A stretch of DNA of 17,933 nt from Methanohalobium sp046546175 (GTDB lineage: Archaea; Halobacteriota; Methanosarcinia; Methanosarcinales; Methanosarcinaceae). The stretch lies in NCBI RefSeq assembly GCF_046546175.1, contig NZ_JBKGYF010000031.1, positions 1 to 17,933 on the forward strand, written 5' to 3'. This document shows, in pieces, positions 7,676-15,291 of the stretch (positions within the stretch are counted from its first letter, which is position 1; each line of letters begins with the position of its first letter). The notes below the pieces were generated by a model. The model was not told the DNA's origin. It searched no databases and saw only the letters and a list, made by a program, of their open reading frames with translations. A program made the translations under genes and the position numbers.

Positions 7676-8521
7676 ATGATACCTATCGAAACTCTTGCGA
7701 TTATTTTTGGACTGTCGTCTGCCTTATCATGGGGAACAGGGGATTTTGTAGGTGGATGTGCCGCCAGAAGGACAAGTGCTTATTCTGTGGTTCTGGTTAC
7801 ACAAATCATGGGTATTATTACATTCCCAATTCTTGCATTTGCGTTTTCAGAGAGCCTACCTCCGTTAAACAATCTTATGTGGGGTGCTTTTGCAGGATTT
7901 TTTGGAGCTGCAGGATTGATAGCACTGTATATGGGTTTGGCCAAAGGAAAAATGAGTATAGTTGCTATCCTGGCTGCAGTTATATCGGTGATTATACCTG
8001 TAATATATTCAGCTTTAAATGAAGGTATACCTTCCATTTTTAAAATCACAGGTTTTATTTTTGCAATTATTGGAATATGGTTTATTGTTAGTATGAATGT
8101 TGAATCTAATCTAAAAGCAAAATATTTAGAATATCCACTATTTGCAGGTCTATTATTTGGTTTGTTTTTCATATCCATTGATAATTTCAGTGCCACTGCA
8201 ATTTATTGGCCATTAACAGTTTCAAGAACTACGGCATTTATCATGCTTACAGGATTCATAATGTTAACAAAGGCTGTAAGTAAACCCACATCTTATGTGA
8301 TTGTAATAGTTATCATTGCAGGATTATTTAACACAGGTGGTGCTACATTTTTTGCTTTGGCTTCAGGAGCTGGAAGATTGGATGTTGCCACAATTCTGTC
8401 ATCACTAAGTCCTGCAGTTACAGTATTACTGGCATGTATATTATTAAAAGAACAACTTGCTTCGCGTCAATGGTTAGGAATATTATTCTCCCTGGCAGCT
8501 ATAATCCTTATATCGATTTGA
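7676..8521 (+). CDS. EamA/DMT-superfamily permease
   Basis: This is an inner-membrane transporter of the drug/metabolite (EamA) superfamily; its substrate cannot be told from sequence and could be an amino acid, a metabolite or a toxic compound exported from the cell. The 281 residues form about ten hydrophobic helices in two internally related EamA repeats of roughly 135 residues. Each repeat has the glycine/alanine-rich helix followed by a short loop ending in LNEG or LKEQ, the acidic position typical of the family (the second near residue 258). An upstream TTG at 7619 extends the frame, but GGAG at 7665-7668 is 7 bp before the ATG at 7676, and the first helix starts right after it. It stands alone, with its own promoter and terminator. 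Confidence 0.85.
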   Translation: MIPIETLAIIFGLSSALSWGTGDFVGGCAARRTSAYSVVLVTQIMGIITFPILAFAFSESLPPLNNLMWGAFAGFFGAAGLIALYMGLAKGKMSIVAILAAVISVIIPVIYSALNEGIPSIFKITGFIFAIIGIWFIVSMNVESNLKAKYLEYPLFAGLLFGLFFISIDNFSATAIYWPLTVSRTTAFIMLTGFIMLTKAVSKPTSYVIVIVIIAGLFNTGGATFFALASGAGRLDVATILSSLSPAVTVLLACILLKEQLASRQWLGILFSLAAIILISI

Positions 8522-8541
8522 CAATCCACATGTACATTTCT

Positions 8542-8567
8542 AAAGAGCTCTTTGGATTCTCTTTTTT
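8542..8567 (+). terminator. Terminator after the permease
   Basis: A perfect 12-bp palindrome AAAGAGCTCTTT (8542-8553) is followed, after GGATTCTC, by six T's (8562-8567), 20 bp past the permease stop. Confidence 0.55.
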
Positions 8568-8615
8568 AAATAAAAAGTTTGTATAAACTAAAGTCAAATT
8601 ATTTCAGGATTATGT

Positions 8616-8643
8616 GATATATTATTAACATTAATAATACATC
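8616..8643. repeat. AT-rich 13-bp inverted repeat, possible operator
   Basis: GATATATTATTAA, a 2-bp CA spacer, then TTAATAATACATC. Twelve of thirteen arm positions pair, including a perfect inner 9 bp (TATTATTAA/TTAATAATA). It lies about 95 bp after the permease and 155 bp before the TATA box of the 94-residue gene. No gene or terminator run explains it. Confidence 0.5.
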
Positions 8644-8772
8644 TGAAACTAATTAAAATATAACAAATAAATAACCGAACTCAATTATGCTTAATCAGTA
8701 GAAGCAGTAGAATTTAATGCACACATATACAGTTCGCTTTTGTTTGTAGGTACTCTTGGCATGACTTACATT

Positions 8773-8782
8773 TTTATAAATA
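8773..8782 (+). promoter_or_regulatory. TATA box of the 94-residue hypothetical gene
   Basis: TTTATAAATA lies about 45 bp before the ATG at 8824. A start site near 8800 would leave a leader of about 25 nt carrying the AGGAG site. Confidence 0.5.
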
Positions 8783-8823
8783 AATAACTCTTATAAGGAT
8801 TGAAATATAGGAGAAATGATAAA

Positions 8824-9108
8824 ATGAATCTATACAAAGTAAACTTGGAATACAAAAGCGATGTAAATAAAGAAGAAATACTTGGTCTGGTAAAACAACA
8901 CGGTGGATATAATATAGAATTGGACCACAATGAATCACCCTTAGAACCTGATGAACTAAAATTTGAAATAAACGAATACGATGCTATCCAAGACATTGAC
9001 ACAAAATTAAATCAAATGTATGAGAACAACACAATCTTTTACTACAAAACGAACGTAGCGGAGTACCAAAAAACAAACGATTTTTCATTCATGAAAGGTT
9101 ATGATTAA
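8824..9108 (+). CDS. Uncharacterised 94-residue acidic protein
   Basis: I do not recognise this family. From the ATG at 8824 the protein has 94 residues, is acidic, lacks cysteines, and has no signal peptide or membrane segment. It starts with a likely beta strand (NLYKVNLEYKS), then a helix (NKEEILGLVKQHGG), a stretch rich in Asp, Glu and Pro (about 40-58), a second helix (YDAIQDIDTKLNQMYENN) and a strand (TIFYYKTNVAEY). This alpha/beta pattern could be a small ferredoxin-like fold. An AGGAG at 8809-8813 supports the start; a TTG at 8800 would place that site inside the coding region. The TATA box and the T9 terminator make it a free-standing single gene. The expression signals are better evidence for a real gene than the sequence alone. 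Confidence 0.72.
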   Translation: MNLYKVNLEYKSDVNKEEILGLVKQHGGYNIELDHNESPLEPDELKFEINEYDAIQDIDTKLNQMYENNTIFYYKTNVAEYQKTNDFSFMKGYD

Positions 9109-9110
9109 TC

Positions 9111-9119
9111 TTTTTTTTT
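9111..9119 (+). terminator. Oligo-T terminator after the 94-residue gene
   Basis: Nine consecutive T's begin 3 bp after the TAA stop, with no hairpin, as is typical of archaeal termination. Confidence 0.7.
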
Positions 9120-9325
9120 ATAATCTTGTAAGAGTTGAAATTTATTATTAACAGTTACAGATGCATTTGCATGTTTCTTTAATAGGGGGATAAACAGTTG
9201 CAGAAGGTTTAAATTGAATAGAACTCATAATTTAGATTGTTAGGATAAAAGGGGCTGTTGTGTATCACCTTTTTGCTTAATATTCTGTGTACGCATATAC
9301 TGTACTGATAGGTGTTGTCTGTAAC

Positions 9326-11134
9326 ATGTCGAAAATAAGCAAAAAGTTTGAAGGTTATATTGCTAATTTAAGTTTAAACCGTAAACTTATCGCGTTTGCA
9401 TTAACCTTATCCATTCTACCAGTATCCATACTGGGTCTGTATGCCTATGACCAGACCCAGGATTACATTGACTCCGAACTACAAGAGAAATTACAGGAAC
9501 AGGTTAAACTGGAAAAAGACTATATCAATGCTACATTTTCTATTGCCAAAGAAAGAGTCAGAAATAATCTGAACACATCAAGTAGTGAATTATACTCCAT
9601 GGGAAATCCCAAGATTGTTAATGGTCATATGGTCATCGATGGGTATATTATCAACAACAATTCAAACATTGTAAATAACCTAACAGAGCAGATAGGTGGC
9701 AGAGTCGCTATATTCCAGGTTACAGACAACAGGGCAGTGAAAATTTCGGAAAGCATTGAAGAAAATAATATAGATAATCTAGAAAACGAAAGTTTTGCTC
9801 CCGATGAGATGTATAAAACCGCTGTCATAGATGGTAAATCCGACATTATTCGGACAAAAGTACAAAATGAATGGTATCTCAATGCCTATCGTCCCATAGA
9901 GGACTCTTCAAATAAAGTTATCGGTATATTGTGTGTTGGAATTCCTGAAAAACCATTCACCAATAAAATAAGAACTCAAGCGGAGACTCTTGTTTCTGGT
10001 AAAACTGGATATGTCTACGTAATGAATTCAGACGGGAAGTTAATAATTCATCCATATCTTGAAGGAGAAAATGTTCTTAGCTACGATTTTACACAAGAAA
10101 TGATATCAAAAAAAGAAGGACATATTCGCTATATATGGGAAGGACGGGACAAACTGGTTGGTTATACCTATTATGAACAAAGAGACTGGATAATTGCATC
10201 CGGTGCTTTTGTTGAAGAATTTTATGCTCCATTATATGCAATTCGGAATAGTTTGACTTTTGTAGTACTTGTATTCGCACTATTGGGGTCAACTATAGGT
10301 ATATGGTTTTCAAGGACCATAACAAAACCTGTAAATGAAATGCTTGAAGCTACCAATAGAGTATCAGAAGGCGATTTTGATGTCGAAATTAAGAACACAT
10401 CCAAAGATGAAATCGGTCAACTGTCAAACGAATTAAATTCAATGATTGCAAACCTTAAAGAATCAAACAACCTCAAAGACCTGTTTACAGATATACTACG
10501 TCATGACCTTTTAAACCCTGTAACTATTATTAAAGGGTATACCGATGTATTGCTTAAAATGGAAAATGACGAAAAGAAAATTAAAACACTGGAGACTATA
10601 AAACGCAACACAGATAAACTTATCAACATGATAGAAAATGCATCAAAACTTACAAAATTAAACACAGTTGAGGACCTTGAATTCAAACAACTGGACATAG
10701 GTGCCATATTTAAAGAAGTAGTCAAGAATTACCAGCCCTATATCGAAGAAAAACAGATGAATGTGGATTTTAGAGCAGAAGGTGAGTATCCCTCCAGAGC
10801 GGATTCATTTATAGAAGATGTATTTTCCAATCTTTTATCCAATGCTGTAAAATACAGTCCTGAAGGAAGTAAAATAATTATAGATATACATGATGCTGGA
10901 AAATTCTGGAAAGTAACAGTAACTGACTTCGGGGTTGGTGTAGCAGATGAAAACAAACAGCTGATATTTGAAAGGTTTAAACGTGCAGACAAAGGTGGAG
11001 TAAAGGGTTCAGGACTGGGTCTAGCCATTGTTAAAAGAATCATAGAACTGCATGGCGGAGATGTAGGTGTAAAAGATAATCCTGAAGGACAGGGAAGTAT
11101 TTTCTGGGTTACAGTGGAGAAATATCAGGAGTAA
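9326..11134 (+). CDS. Membrane sensor histidine kinase (Cache-HAMP-HisKA-HATPase)
   Basis: This is a two-component sensor kinase of 602 residues. A first membrane helix (about 21-41) is followed by an extracytoplasmic Cache domain (about 45-305) with SGKTGYVYVMNSDGKLIIHP, typical of Cache ligand pockets. A second helix (about 309-329), a HAMP domain (330-383), a HisKA domain with phosphoacceptor H393 in ILRHDLLNPV, and an ATPase domain follow. The ATPase domain has the N box NLLSNA (N506), the G1 box DFGVGV (534-539) and the G2 box GSGLGL (561-566), so catalysis looks intact. A GTG at 9287 extends the frame, but AGGTG at 9310-9314 lies 11 bp before the ATG at 9326, the start chosen here. No response regulator lies nearby, so its partner is elsewhere. 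It converges on the nitrilase gene with only 5 bp between the stop codons. The ligand is unknown. Confidence 0.92.
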   Translation: MSKISKKFEGYIANLSLNRKLIAFALTLSILPVSILGLYAYDQTQDYIDSELQEKLQEQVKLEKDYINATFSIAKERVRNNLNTSSSELYSMGNPKIVNGHMVIDGYIINNNSNIVNNLTEQIGGRVAIFQVTDNRAVKISESIEENNIDNLENESFAPDEMYKTAVIDGKSDIIRTKVQNEWYLNAYRPIEDSSNKVIGILCVGIPEKPFTNKIRTQAETLVSGKTGYVYVMNSDGKLIIHPYLEGENVLSYDFTQEMISKKEGHIRYIWEGRDKLVGYTYYEQRDWIIASGAFVEEFYAPLYAIRNSLTFVVLVFALLGSTIGIWFSRTITKPVNEMLEATNRVSEGDFDVEIKNTSKDEIGQLSNELNSMIANLKESNNLKDLFTDILRHDLLNPVTIIKGYTDVLLKMENDEKKIKTLETIKRNTDKLINMIENASKLTKLNTVEDLEFKQLDIGAIFKEVVKNYQPYIEEKQMNVDFRAEGEYPSRADSFIEDVFSNLLSNAVKYSPEGSKIIIDIHDAGKFWKVTVTDFGVGVADENKQLIFERFKRADKGGVKGSGLGLAIVKRIIELHGGDVGVKDNPEGQGSIFWVTVEKYQE

Positions 11135-11139
11135 ATATT

Positions 11140-11913
11140 TCAATACAAATCATTACGTCTATCACTTAAAACCGTTATATGGTTTCGAATTTTACTGGTT
11201 TCATCTAGATCAATCTGGCGGACCGTAATACCTTCAACATTCCCTGCATCCGCTTTAACTTCCCCCCATGCATCAATTATCATAGAACCTCCAGAATAGG
11301 TGGTATACGGGTCATTACCGGTACGATTGCATGCAATATGTGGAATCTGGTTTTCAATCGAACGTGATTTAGCAAGTGTATACCAGTGATTGATTCTGGG
11401 GTCTGGAAATTCGGCTATCGTCACAAGTATATCAGAACCCGATAATGCCAGTTTCCTTGCAATTTCAGGAAAACGTAGTTCATAACATATTTCAAGCCCT
11501 ATAGTCAAATTTTTCAATTTAATCGGAACTATTGAGTCCCCTCTGGAAAAATAGGACTTCTCACGTCCGAATGGATGAGTTTTCCGGTATATTCCAGCAA
11601 GTTTTCCTGATTCTATACAGAATCCGAGATTGAAATAGGATTGTCCCCTTATTTCGATGATCGAACCTATCAGTATGCAATCATAATTTTCTGATAATTT
11701 TGCCAGTTCCTCTATTGTATGGTATGGGGATGTTTCAGCCAATTTTTCCATATTGTCATAACAAAATCCTGTGGAAAAAACTTCAGGCAATACTATAATT
11801 TGTGCACCATCCAAGGCAGCTTTTTCTGACATTGTAACTGCTCTATTAATATTTAACTGTTTATCACAGTGAGATACATCCATCTGTACATACGCAACAT
11901 TAATACTTGCCAT
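11140..11913 (-). CDS. Carbon-nitrogen hydrolase (nitrilase superfamily), possible omega-amidase
   Basis: This is a 257-residue cytoplasmic amidohydrolase that should cleave a non-peptide C-N bond through a thioester. The Glu-Lys-Cys catalytic triad is visible: E44 in LPEVFSTGF, K111 in YRKTHPFG and C143 in LEICYELRFPE. The second structural Glu and the NRTG segment near 196-199 also fit. The PEVFSTGF block resembles the omega-amidase/YafV/Nit2 group, which acts on alpha-ketoglutaramate or ketosuccinamate, but the substrate cannot be fixed. The ATG at 11911-11913 has GGAG about 11 bp upstream. It lies 45 bp downstream of the PIP-tailed gene on the same strand, so the two are probably co-transcribed, although a TATA-like GTATAAATAT just before this gene could also drive it. 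Its stop is 5 bp from the kinase stop. Confidence 0.88.
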   Translation of the reverse strand: MASINVAYVQMDVSHCDKQLNINRAVTMSEKAALDGAQIIVLPEVFSTGFCYDNMEKLAETSPYHTIEELAKLSENYDCILIGSIIEIRGQSYFNLGFCIESGKLAGIYRKTHPFGREKSYFSRGDSIVPIKLKNLTIGLEICYELRFPEIARKLALSGSDILVTIAEFPDPRINHWYTLAKSRSIENQIPHIACNRTGNDPYTTYSGGSMIIDAWGEVKADAGNVEGITVRQIDLDETSKIRNHITVLSDRRNDLY

Positions 11914-11958
11914 CGATATTTATACTCCATGTTTATGATTTTCATTAGCAGGAATATG

Positions 11959-12567
11959 TTAAAAAGACAATTTGGTTTGTTTGGTTTTTGGAACAAGTCC
12001 TCTAATATCAACCAGTTCTTTCATAATTTCTATCAATATTTCATTTGCCATGTGAACAACGTTTTTGTCGTCATCGTTGATTTCATATGCCCTGTCTCCT
12101 GGTGGTATATTAACCCTTGTTATATCAGAACGATACTTTTTGAGATTGGAATCCATCGATTCCTGGATAACACCATCAAATAAATTAAGCTGGTCATGTA
12201 TCTGTTTTTCACTGAAACCAATCAATTTAAGCTCATGTTTGAAAACTGGTCTTTCAAATAGGTTAAAAGCGATATAAACCATCACAGGTATGCGATATTC
12301 TGCATCCAGATGTTTTAAATGGGTACAGAGTAATGAATAGATATCTTCAGAAGTTCCATCAGAATCATTCAGCAGCCTGTAGATTTTGGATGGTGGTATT
12401 TCTATTTCAACAAGTTTATCCATATCCCGGAGTGCACGCAGATATCCTGTCAAAAATAGGCGATGTTCATCATACCCTTCATTTTTTAATTCTCGTGTAA
12501 TCCCACTAATCGATAACTGTCTGCCATCCAATATTTCATTAATTTTTTCATAAAGGTATTTGGGCAT
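11959..12567 (-). CDS. Uncharacterised protein with winged-helix-like N-terminus and PIP-box-like C-terminus
   Basis: I do not recognise a named family. The 202-residue protein starts with about 65 residues that read as a winged-helix domain: helix YLYEKINEILDG, then ISGITRELKNEGY, a candidate recognition helix HRLFLTGYLRALRDM, and a strand pair KLVEIEIPPSKIYRL. The middle (about 75-135) is helical. The last residues are KTKQTKLSF: Q197, L200 and F202 on a free, basic tail resemble the archaeal PCNA-interacting motif (Q-x-x-hydrophobic-x-x-aromatic), but the aromatic comes one position early. The ATG at 12565-12567 has an AGAGAT upstream. The nitrilase gene follows after 45 bp. A replication or repair accessory role is plausible from the tail; it is an inference. 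It is divergent from the arginine decarboxylase gene. Confidence 0.8.
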   Translation of the reverse strand: MPKYLYEKINEILDGRQLSISGITRELKNEGYDEHRLFLTGYLRALRDMDKLVEIEIPPSKIYRLLNDSDGTSEDIYSLLCTHLKHLDAEYRIPVMVYIAFNLFERPVFKHELKLIGFSEKQIHDQLNLFDGVIQESMDSNLKKYRSDITRVNIPPGDRAYEINDDDKNVVHMANEILIEIMKELVDIRGLVPKTKQTKLSF

Positions 12568-12734
12568 ATTTATCTCTACTAACTTTAATTATTATCAGCA
12601 TAAAATTATCGGTTTTGCTTTAAACCTTATCATTCATATAATAATTAAAGTATAATTTATCTTGGATCAGGAACAAATATTTAATAATAAAAAGACAATT
12701 TTTAAAACCAATCAATATCATCAGATATTTCCTC

Positions 12735-12746
12735 CATAAATTAAAA
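12735..12746 (+). promoter_or_regulatory. Possible TATA box of the arginine decarboxylase gene
   Basis: CATAAATTAAAA lies 20-30 bp before the ATG at 12766, and no Shine-Dalgarno site is present, so the transcript may be leaderless. The spacer is AT-rich enough that other TATA-like sites compete. Confidence 0.3.
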
Positions 12747-12765
12747 CCAACAATTGTAAATAAAT

Positions 12766-13257
12766 ATGAATCTAGTACCCCGTAAAATATTTTTCACCAG
12801 TGGTATTGGTACACACAAAGAACCACTTGAATCCTTTGAAGCTGCCCTCCGTGATGCAAGTATTGAAAAATTTAACCTAGTGACAGTAAGTTCCATTCTA
12901 CCACCGGGTTGCGAATTTGTATCAAAAGAAGACGGTCTGTCAGAACTTTGCCCGGGAGAAATTGTATTCTGCGTACTTTCAAGGATTTCTTCAGATGAAC
13001 CCGGCCGTCAGATAACCACATCTATCGGGTGCGCCGTTCCAAATAACAATGATACAATAGGATATATATCGGAATACCATACAACAGATAAAACAAAAAC
13101 ATCAGCAGGTAATTACGTAGAAAAGCTTGCCAGAGACATGTATCACTCATGGACAAAGGAATATCCATTGAAAACCATACATATTGCAAGGTCAACAGAG
13201 GTAAAAAAGGAATCTGGGTGGACAACTGCTATTGCAGCGGCAATTTTTATAATTTGA
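12766..13257 (+). CDS. pdaD: Pyruvoyl-dependent arginine decarboxylase
   Basis: This enzyme decarboxylates L-arginine to agmatine, the first step of archaeal polyamine synthesis and the source of the agmatine that TiaS puts on C34 of tRNA-Ile2. The 163-residue proenzyme cleaves itself between S42 and S43 in TVSSILPPGC, turning S43 into the N-terminal pyruvoyl group of the alpha chain; the same SS-(I/L)-x-PP site occurs in the Methanocaldococcus jannaschii enzyme. IFFTSGIGTHKEPLESFEAAL at the start, SSDEPGRQITTSIGCAVP in the middle, and GWTTAIAAAIF at the end are family blocks. Length matches the family. There is no Shine-Dalgarno site upstream of the ATG. It is monocistronic as far as I can see, with about 170 bp to the next start. 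Confidence 0.95.
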   Translation: MNLVPRKIFFTSGIGTHKEPLESFEAALRDASIEKFNLVTVSSILPPGCEFVSKEDGLSELCPGEIVFCVLSRISSDEPGRQITTSIGCAVPNNNDTIGYISEYHTTDKTKTSAGNYVEKLARDMYHSWTKEYPLKTIHIARSTEVKKESGWTTAIAAAIFII

Positions 13258-13375
13258 GAACATATAACTACATATCATCAAATTCTGTGTATTAACCAAT
13301 TCTCAACCGGTAACAGTGGCCCCATTAAAAGCCAAATAAATTTTAATTTCACAACACATTTATCAAGTTTAAAAT

Positions 13376-13383
13376 CTATATAC
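13376..13383 (+). promoter_or_regulatory. TATA box of the regulator-phosphodiesterase operon
   Basis: CTATATAC lies about 50 bp before the ATG at 13429. Transcription from near 13405 would include the strong GGAGGT site. Confidence 0.45.
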
Positions 13384-13428
13384 ACTATAAAGACCCTTAT
13401 TCAAGAGAGATTGGAGGTTGTAGTAGTA

Positions 13429-13938
13429 ATGGGCAAGAGAACTAGAATTATAAATGATCCATCAGAACTGGTCCCGCTTTTAAAGACATTTGGTTCCAGT
13501 AAGCACAAACAGGTATACGATGCCCTGTCCAAGATGTGGATGTCAGAAAGACAACTAGAAGAGTATATGGGCGAAGATGTTACCACCAGCATCGATATCC
13601 TTAAAAAAGGAGGTCTTATTGAAAGTCAGTGGCAAATGCCAGAACCAGGCAAAAAACCTGAAAAAGAATATCATTCCGCCTATTCTAAAGTACAATCCAA
13701 TTTTCAATGTTCCCTCGACGACCTGAGCGAGATAATAATGCTGGCTTTTCAACCCTATGAAGAAGTCAAGGATACAATCGAAGAACTGGAAGAACTAGTT
13801 AAACAGGGGAACAATTCTTTAAATAATTTAGCCCGTTCACTGAATAAAAGTCCGTTGTATTTGCGTGCTCTTGCAAGAAGGTCAGATAAACTATCTGTAA
13901 TGGGTCAAAGACTTAGAGCCAAAGAGGATATTAAATGA
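13429..13938 (+). CDS. Winged-helix transcriptional regulator, ArsR-like (COG1777 type)
   Basis: This 169-residue protein resembles the archaeal predicted regulators that carry an ArsR-like domain. Residues about 8-85 form the winged helix: DPSELVPLLKTFGSSKHKQVYDAL, the helix pair around SERQLEEYMGEDVTTSIDIL, and a wing ending KGGLIESQW, followed by MPEPGKKPEKEYHSAYSKVQ. The C-terminal half holds LDDLSEIIMLAF, an acidic coiled-coil-like helix, and SLNNLARSLNKSPLYLRALARRS, which looks like a second helix-turn-helix. No metal-binding cysteines of true ArsR are present. The ATG at 13429 is preceded by GGAGGT (13413-13418), 10 bp away; the TTG at 13411 would overlap that site. Its TGA overlaps the next ATG (ATGA), so translation is probably coupled. 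Target genes are unknown. Confidence 0.85.
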   Translation: MGKRTRIINDPSELVPLLKTFGSSKHKQVYDALSKMWMSERQLEEYMGEDVTTSIDILKKGGLIESQWQMPEPGKKPEKEYHSAYSKVQSNFQCSLDDLSEIIMLAFQPYEEVKDTIEELEELVKQGNNSLNNLARSLNKSPLYLRALARRSDKLSVMGQRLRAKEDIK

Positions 13939-14723
13939 TAGACCTCCTGCAAAGTAAAAGCGGGATCACAAAGTTTTTGATTTTGATAGAAGTAGCTGCC
14001 CGCCAACCCAATGTAAGGCAGAAGGAAATTGCCAAGAAAATTGGAGTTACTCCACAAGCTGTTTCCGAATATATGAAGGAATTAGTTGAAGATGGATTTA
14101 TCTCTTCAGAAGGTAGAGTACAATACAGGATTACAAAAGATGGTGTTGAATGGGTACTGGAAAATGCTGCGGATATGAAACGTTATGCTCGTTTTGTGAT
14201 GAGTGATATCATCAGTCATGTATCAACCTGGACTGCTATTGCAGAAGAAGACCTTGATAAAAACGAAAAAGTATATCTTGAAATGCGTGATGGTCTGCTC
14301 TATGTAAGTAATAACAAAGTCACAAATTCAACCGGAATCACCATAGACGAGGCTAAAAAGGGAGAAGATATAGGAGTTACTGATTTACGTGGACTAATAG
14401 ACCTTGAAATTGCAAAGATTACAGTATGCAAAATCCCAAAGGTTGAGCGTGGGGGTTCCAGAAAGGTAGACCTTGAAAGACTGCAAACCTTATCCAAATC
14501 CAAATCCTATATAGCTGCTATTGGTACAGAATCACTTATAGCTCTTCAGAAAATCGGATTGAAACCTGATGTGATGTTTGGTGCAAAAGAATCAATTGTA
14601 GAGGCTGCATTTCATGGTTTATCATCACTTGTTCTGGTTATCGATGAAGAGATTGCTACTATATTAAGCCGGCTGGAATCCGAAGACATGGAATATGAAT
14701 TAATTGACCTGACAAAACCGTAA
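13935..14723 (+). CDS. Winged-helix regulator with uncharacterised C-terminal ligand-like domain (DUF7839-like)
   Basis: The 262-residue protein starts with a MarR-like winged helix (about 1-75): QKEIAKKIGVTPQAVSEYMKELVEDGFI, then a wing (SSEGRVQYRITKDGVEWVL). A helical linker with MKRYARFVMSDII and STWTAIAEEDL joins it to a C-terminal alpha/beta domain of about 165 residues. That domain alternates strands and helices (LEMRDGLLYVS, GEDIGVTDLRGLIDLEIAKITVCKIP, SYIAAIGTESLIALQKIGLKPDVMFGAKESIVEAA, SSLVLVIDEEIATIL) and looks like a small-molecule sensor; I cannot name its ligand. The family occurs across methanogens and haloarchaea as far as I recall, under a DUF name. The ATG overlaps the previous stop. 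The phosphodiesterase gene follows after 11 bp, so its substrate or product could be what this regulator senses; that is inference. Confidence 0.82.
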   Translation: MIDLLQSKSGITKFLILIEVAARQPNVRQKEIAKKIGVTPQAVSEYMKELVEDGFISSEGRVQYRITKDGVEWVLENAADMKRYARFVMSDIISHVSTWTAIAEEDLDKNEKVYLEMRDGLLYVSNNKVTNSTGITIDEAKKGEDIGVTDLRGLIDLEIAKITVCKIPKVERGGSRKVDLERLQTLSKSKSYIAAIGTESLIALQKIGLKPDVMFGAKESIVEAAFHGLSSLVLVIDEEIATILSRLESEDMEYELIDLTKP

Positions 14724-14734
14724 AGGAGTAAATT

Positions 14735-15271
14735 ATGAAAATACTTGCAATTTCTGATACACATATTAATAAAGCAAATACCCCTCAAAACCTTACAGAG
14801 TTGATAGATGACTATGAATTGGTCATCCATGCCGGTGACTTCACATCTATAGATTGTTATAATGAATTTGAATCCACAGGAAAACTCAAAGCTGTATATG
14901 GTAATGCTGATGACCCAGAACTCAAAAAACTGCTCCCTGAGAAAATAAAATTTGACGTAGAAGGATTCACCATAGGTGTAATTCATGAAGGCGCATTATC
15001 CGTTACTGATACACTTGCTTATAGATATCTAGCTCTGGAAATGGAAGTGGATGTACTGATATTTGGACATCTTCACCGACCTATAGTAGAACAAGAAGAC
15101 GTCATGCTGGTCTGTCCAGGTTCACCCACAAAACCCAGGATGTCACCGCCTACAGGAGTGGAAATAACAATTGAAAATGGCTCTGTTACAGGACGTATAA
15201 TCGAACTTGAAGGGGGTTCATGTGAATCGCTTGAATTAACCCGCAAATTCAGGGAAGAAGATGAAAGTTAA
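14735..15271 (+). CDS. Metallophosphoesterase, YfcE/MJ0936 family
   Basis: This is a two-metal phosphodiesterase of the calcineurin-like YfcE/MJ0936 group, which hydrolyses phosphodiester bonds in vitro; the physiological substrate is not known. In 178 residues the metal ligands are in order: D8 and H10 (SDTH), D35 (HAGD), N57 (GNAD), H84 (IHEG), and H112 and H114 (GHLH). The C-terminal VCPGSPTKPR block is family-typical. The motif IHEG departs from the common HG; the histidine is kept. AGGAG at 14724-14728 lies 6 bp before the ATG, and the upstream regulator ends 11 bp earlier, so this is the third gene of the operon. The next gene converges, with 20 bp between stops. Confidence 0.9.
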   Translation: MKILAISDTHINKANTPQNLTELIDDYELVIHAGDFTSIDCYNEFESTGKLKAVYGNADDPELKKLLPEKIKFDVEGFTIGVIHEGALSVTDTLAYRYLALEMEVDVLIFGHLHRPIVEQEDVMLVCPGSPTKPRMSPPTGVEITIENGSVTGRIIELEGGSCESLELTRKFREEDES

Positions 15272-15291
15272 TACTGTACCAATTAATTCAC

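Noticed and set aside
7780..8196. 138-residue minus-strand frame opposite the permease
   Set aside because: It is a complement of the permease helices; no promoter or ribosome site supports it.
9160..9174. ATGC-ATTT-GCAT palindrome upstream of the kinase
   Set aside because: A short 4-bp-arm symmetry that is expected by chance in this AT-rich spacer.
9287..9325. GTG at 9287 as the kinase start
   Set aside because: It adds 13 residues before the AGGTG that precedes the ATG at 9326; no membrane or domain feature needs them. It remains possible.
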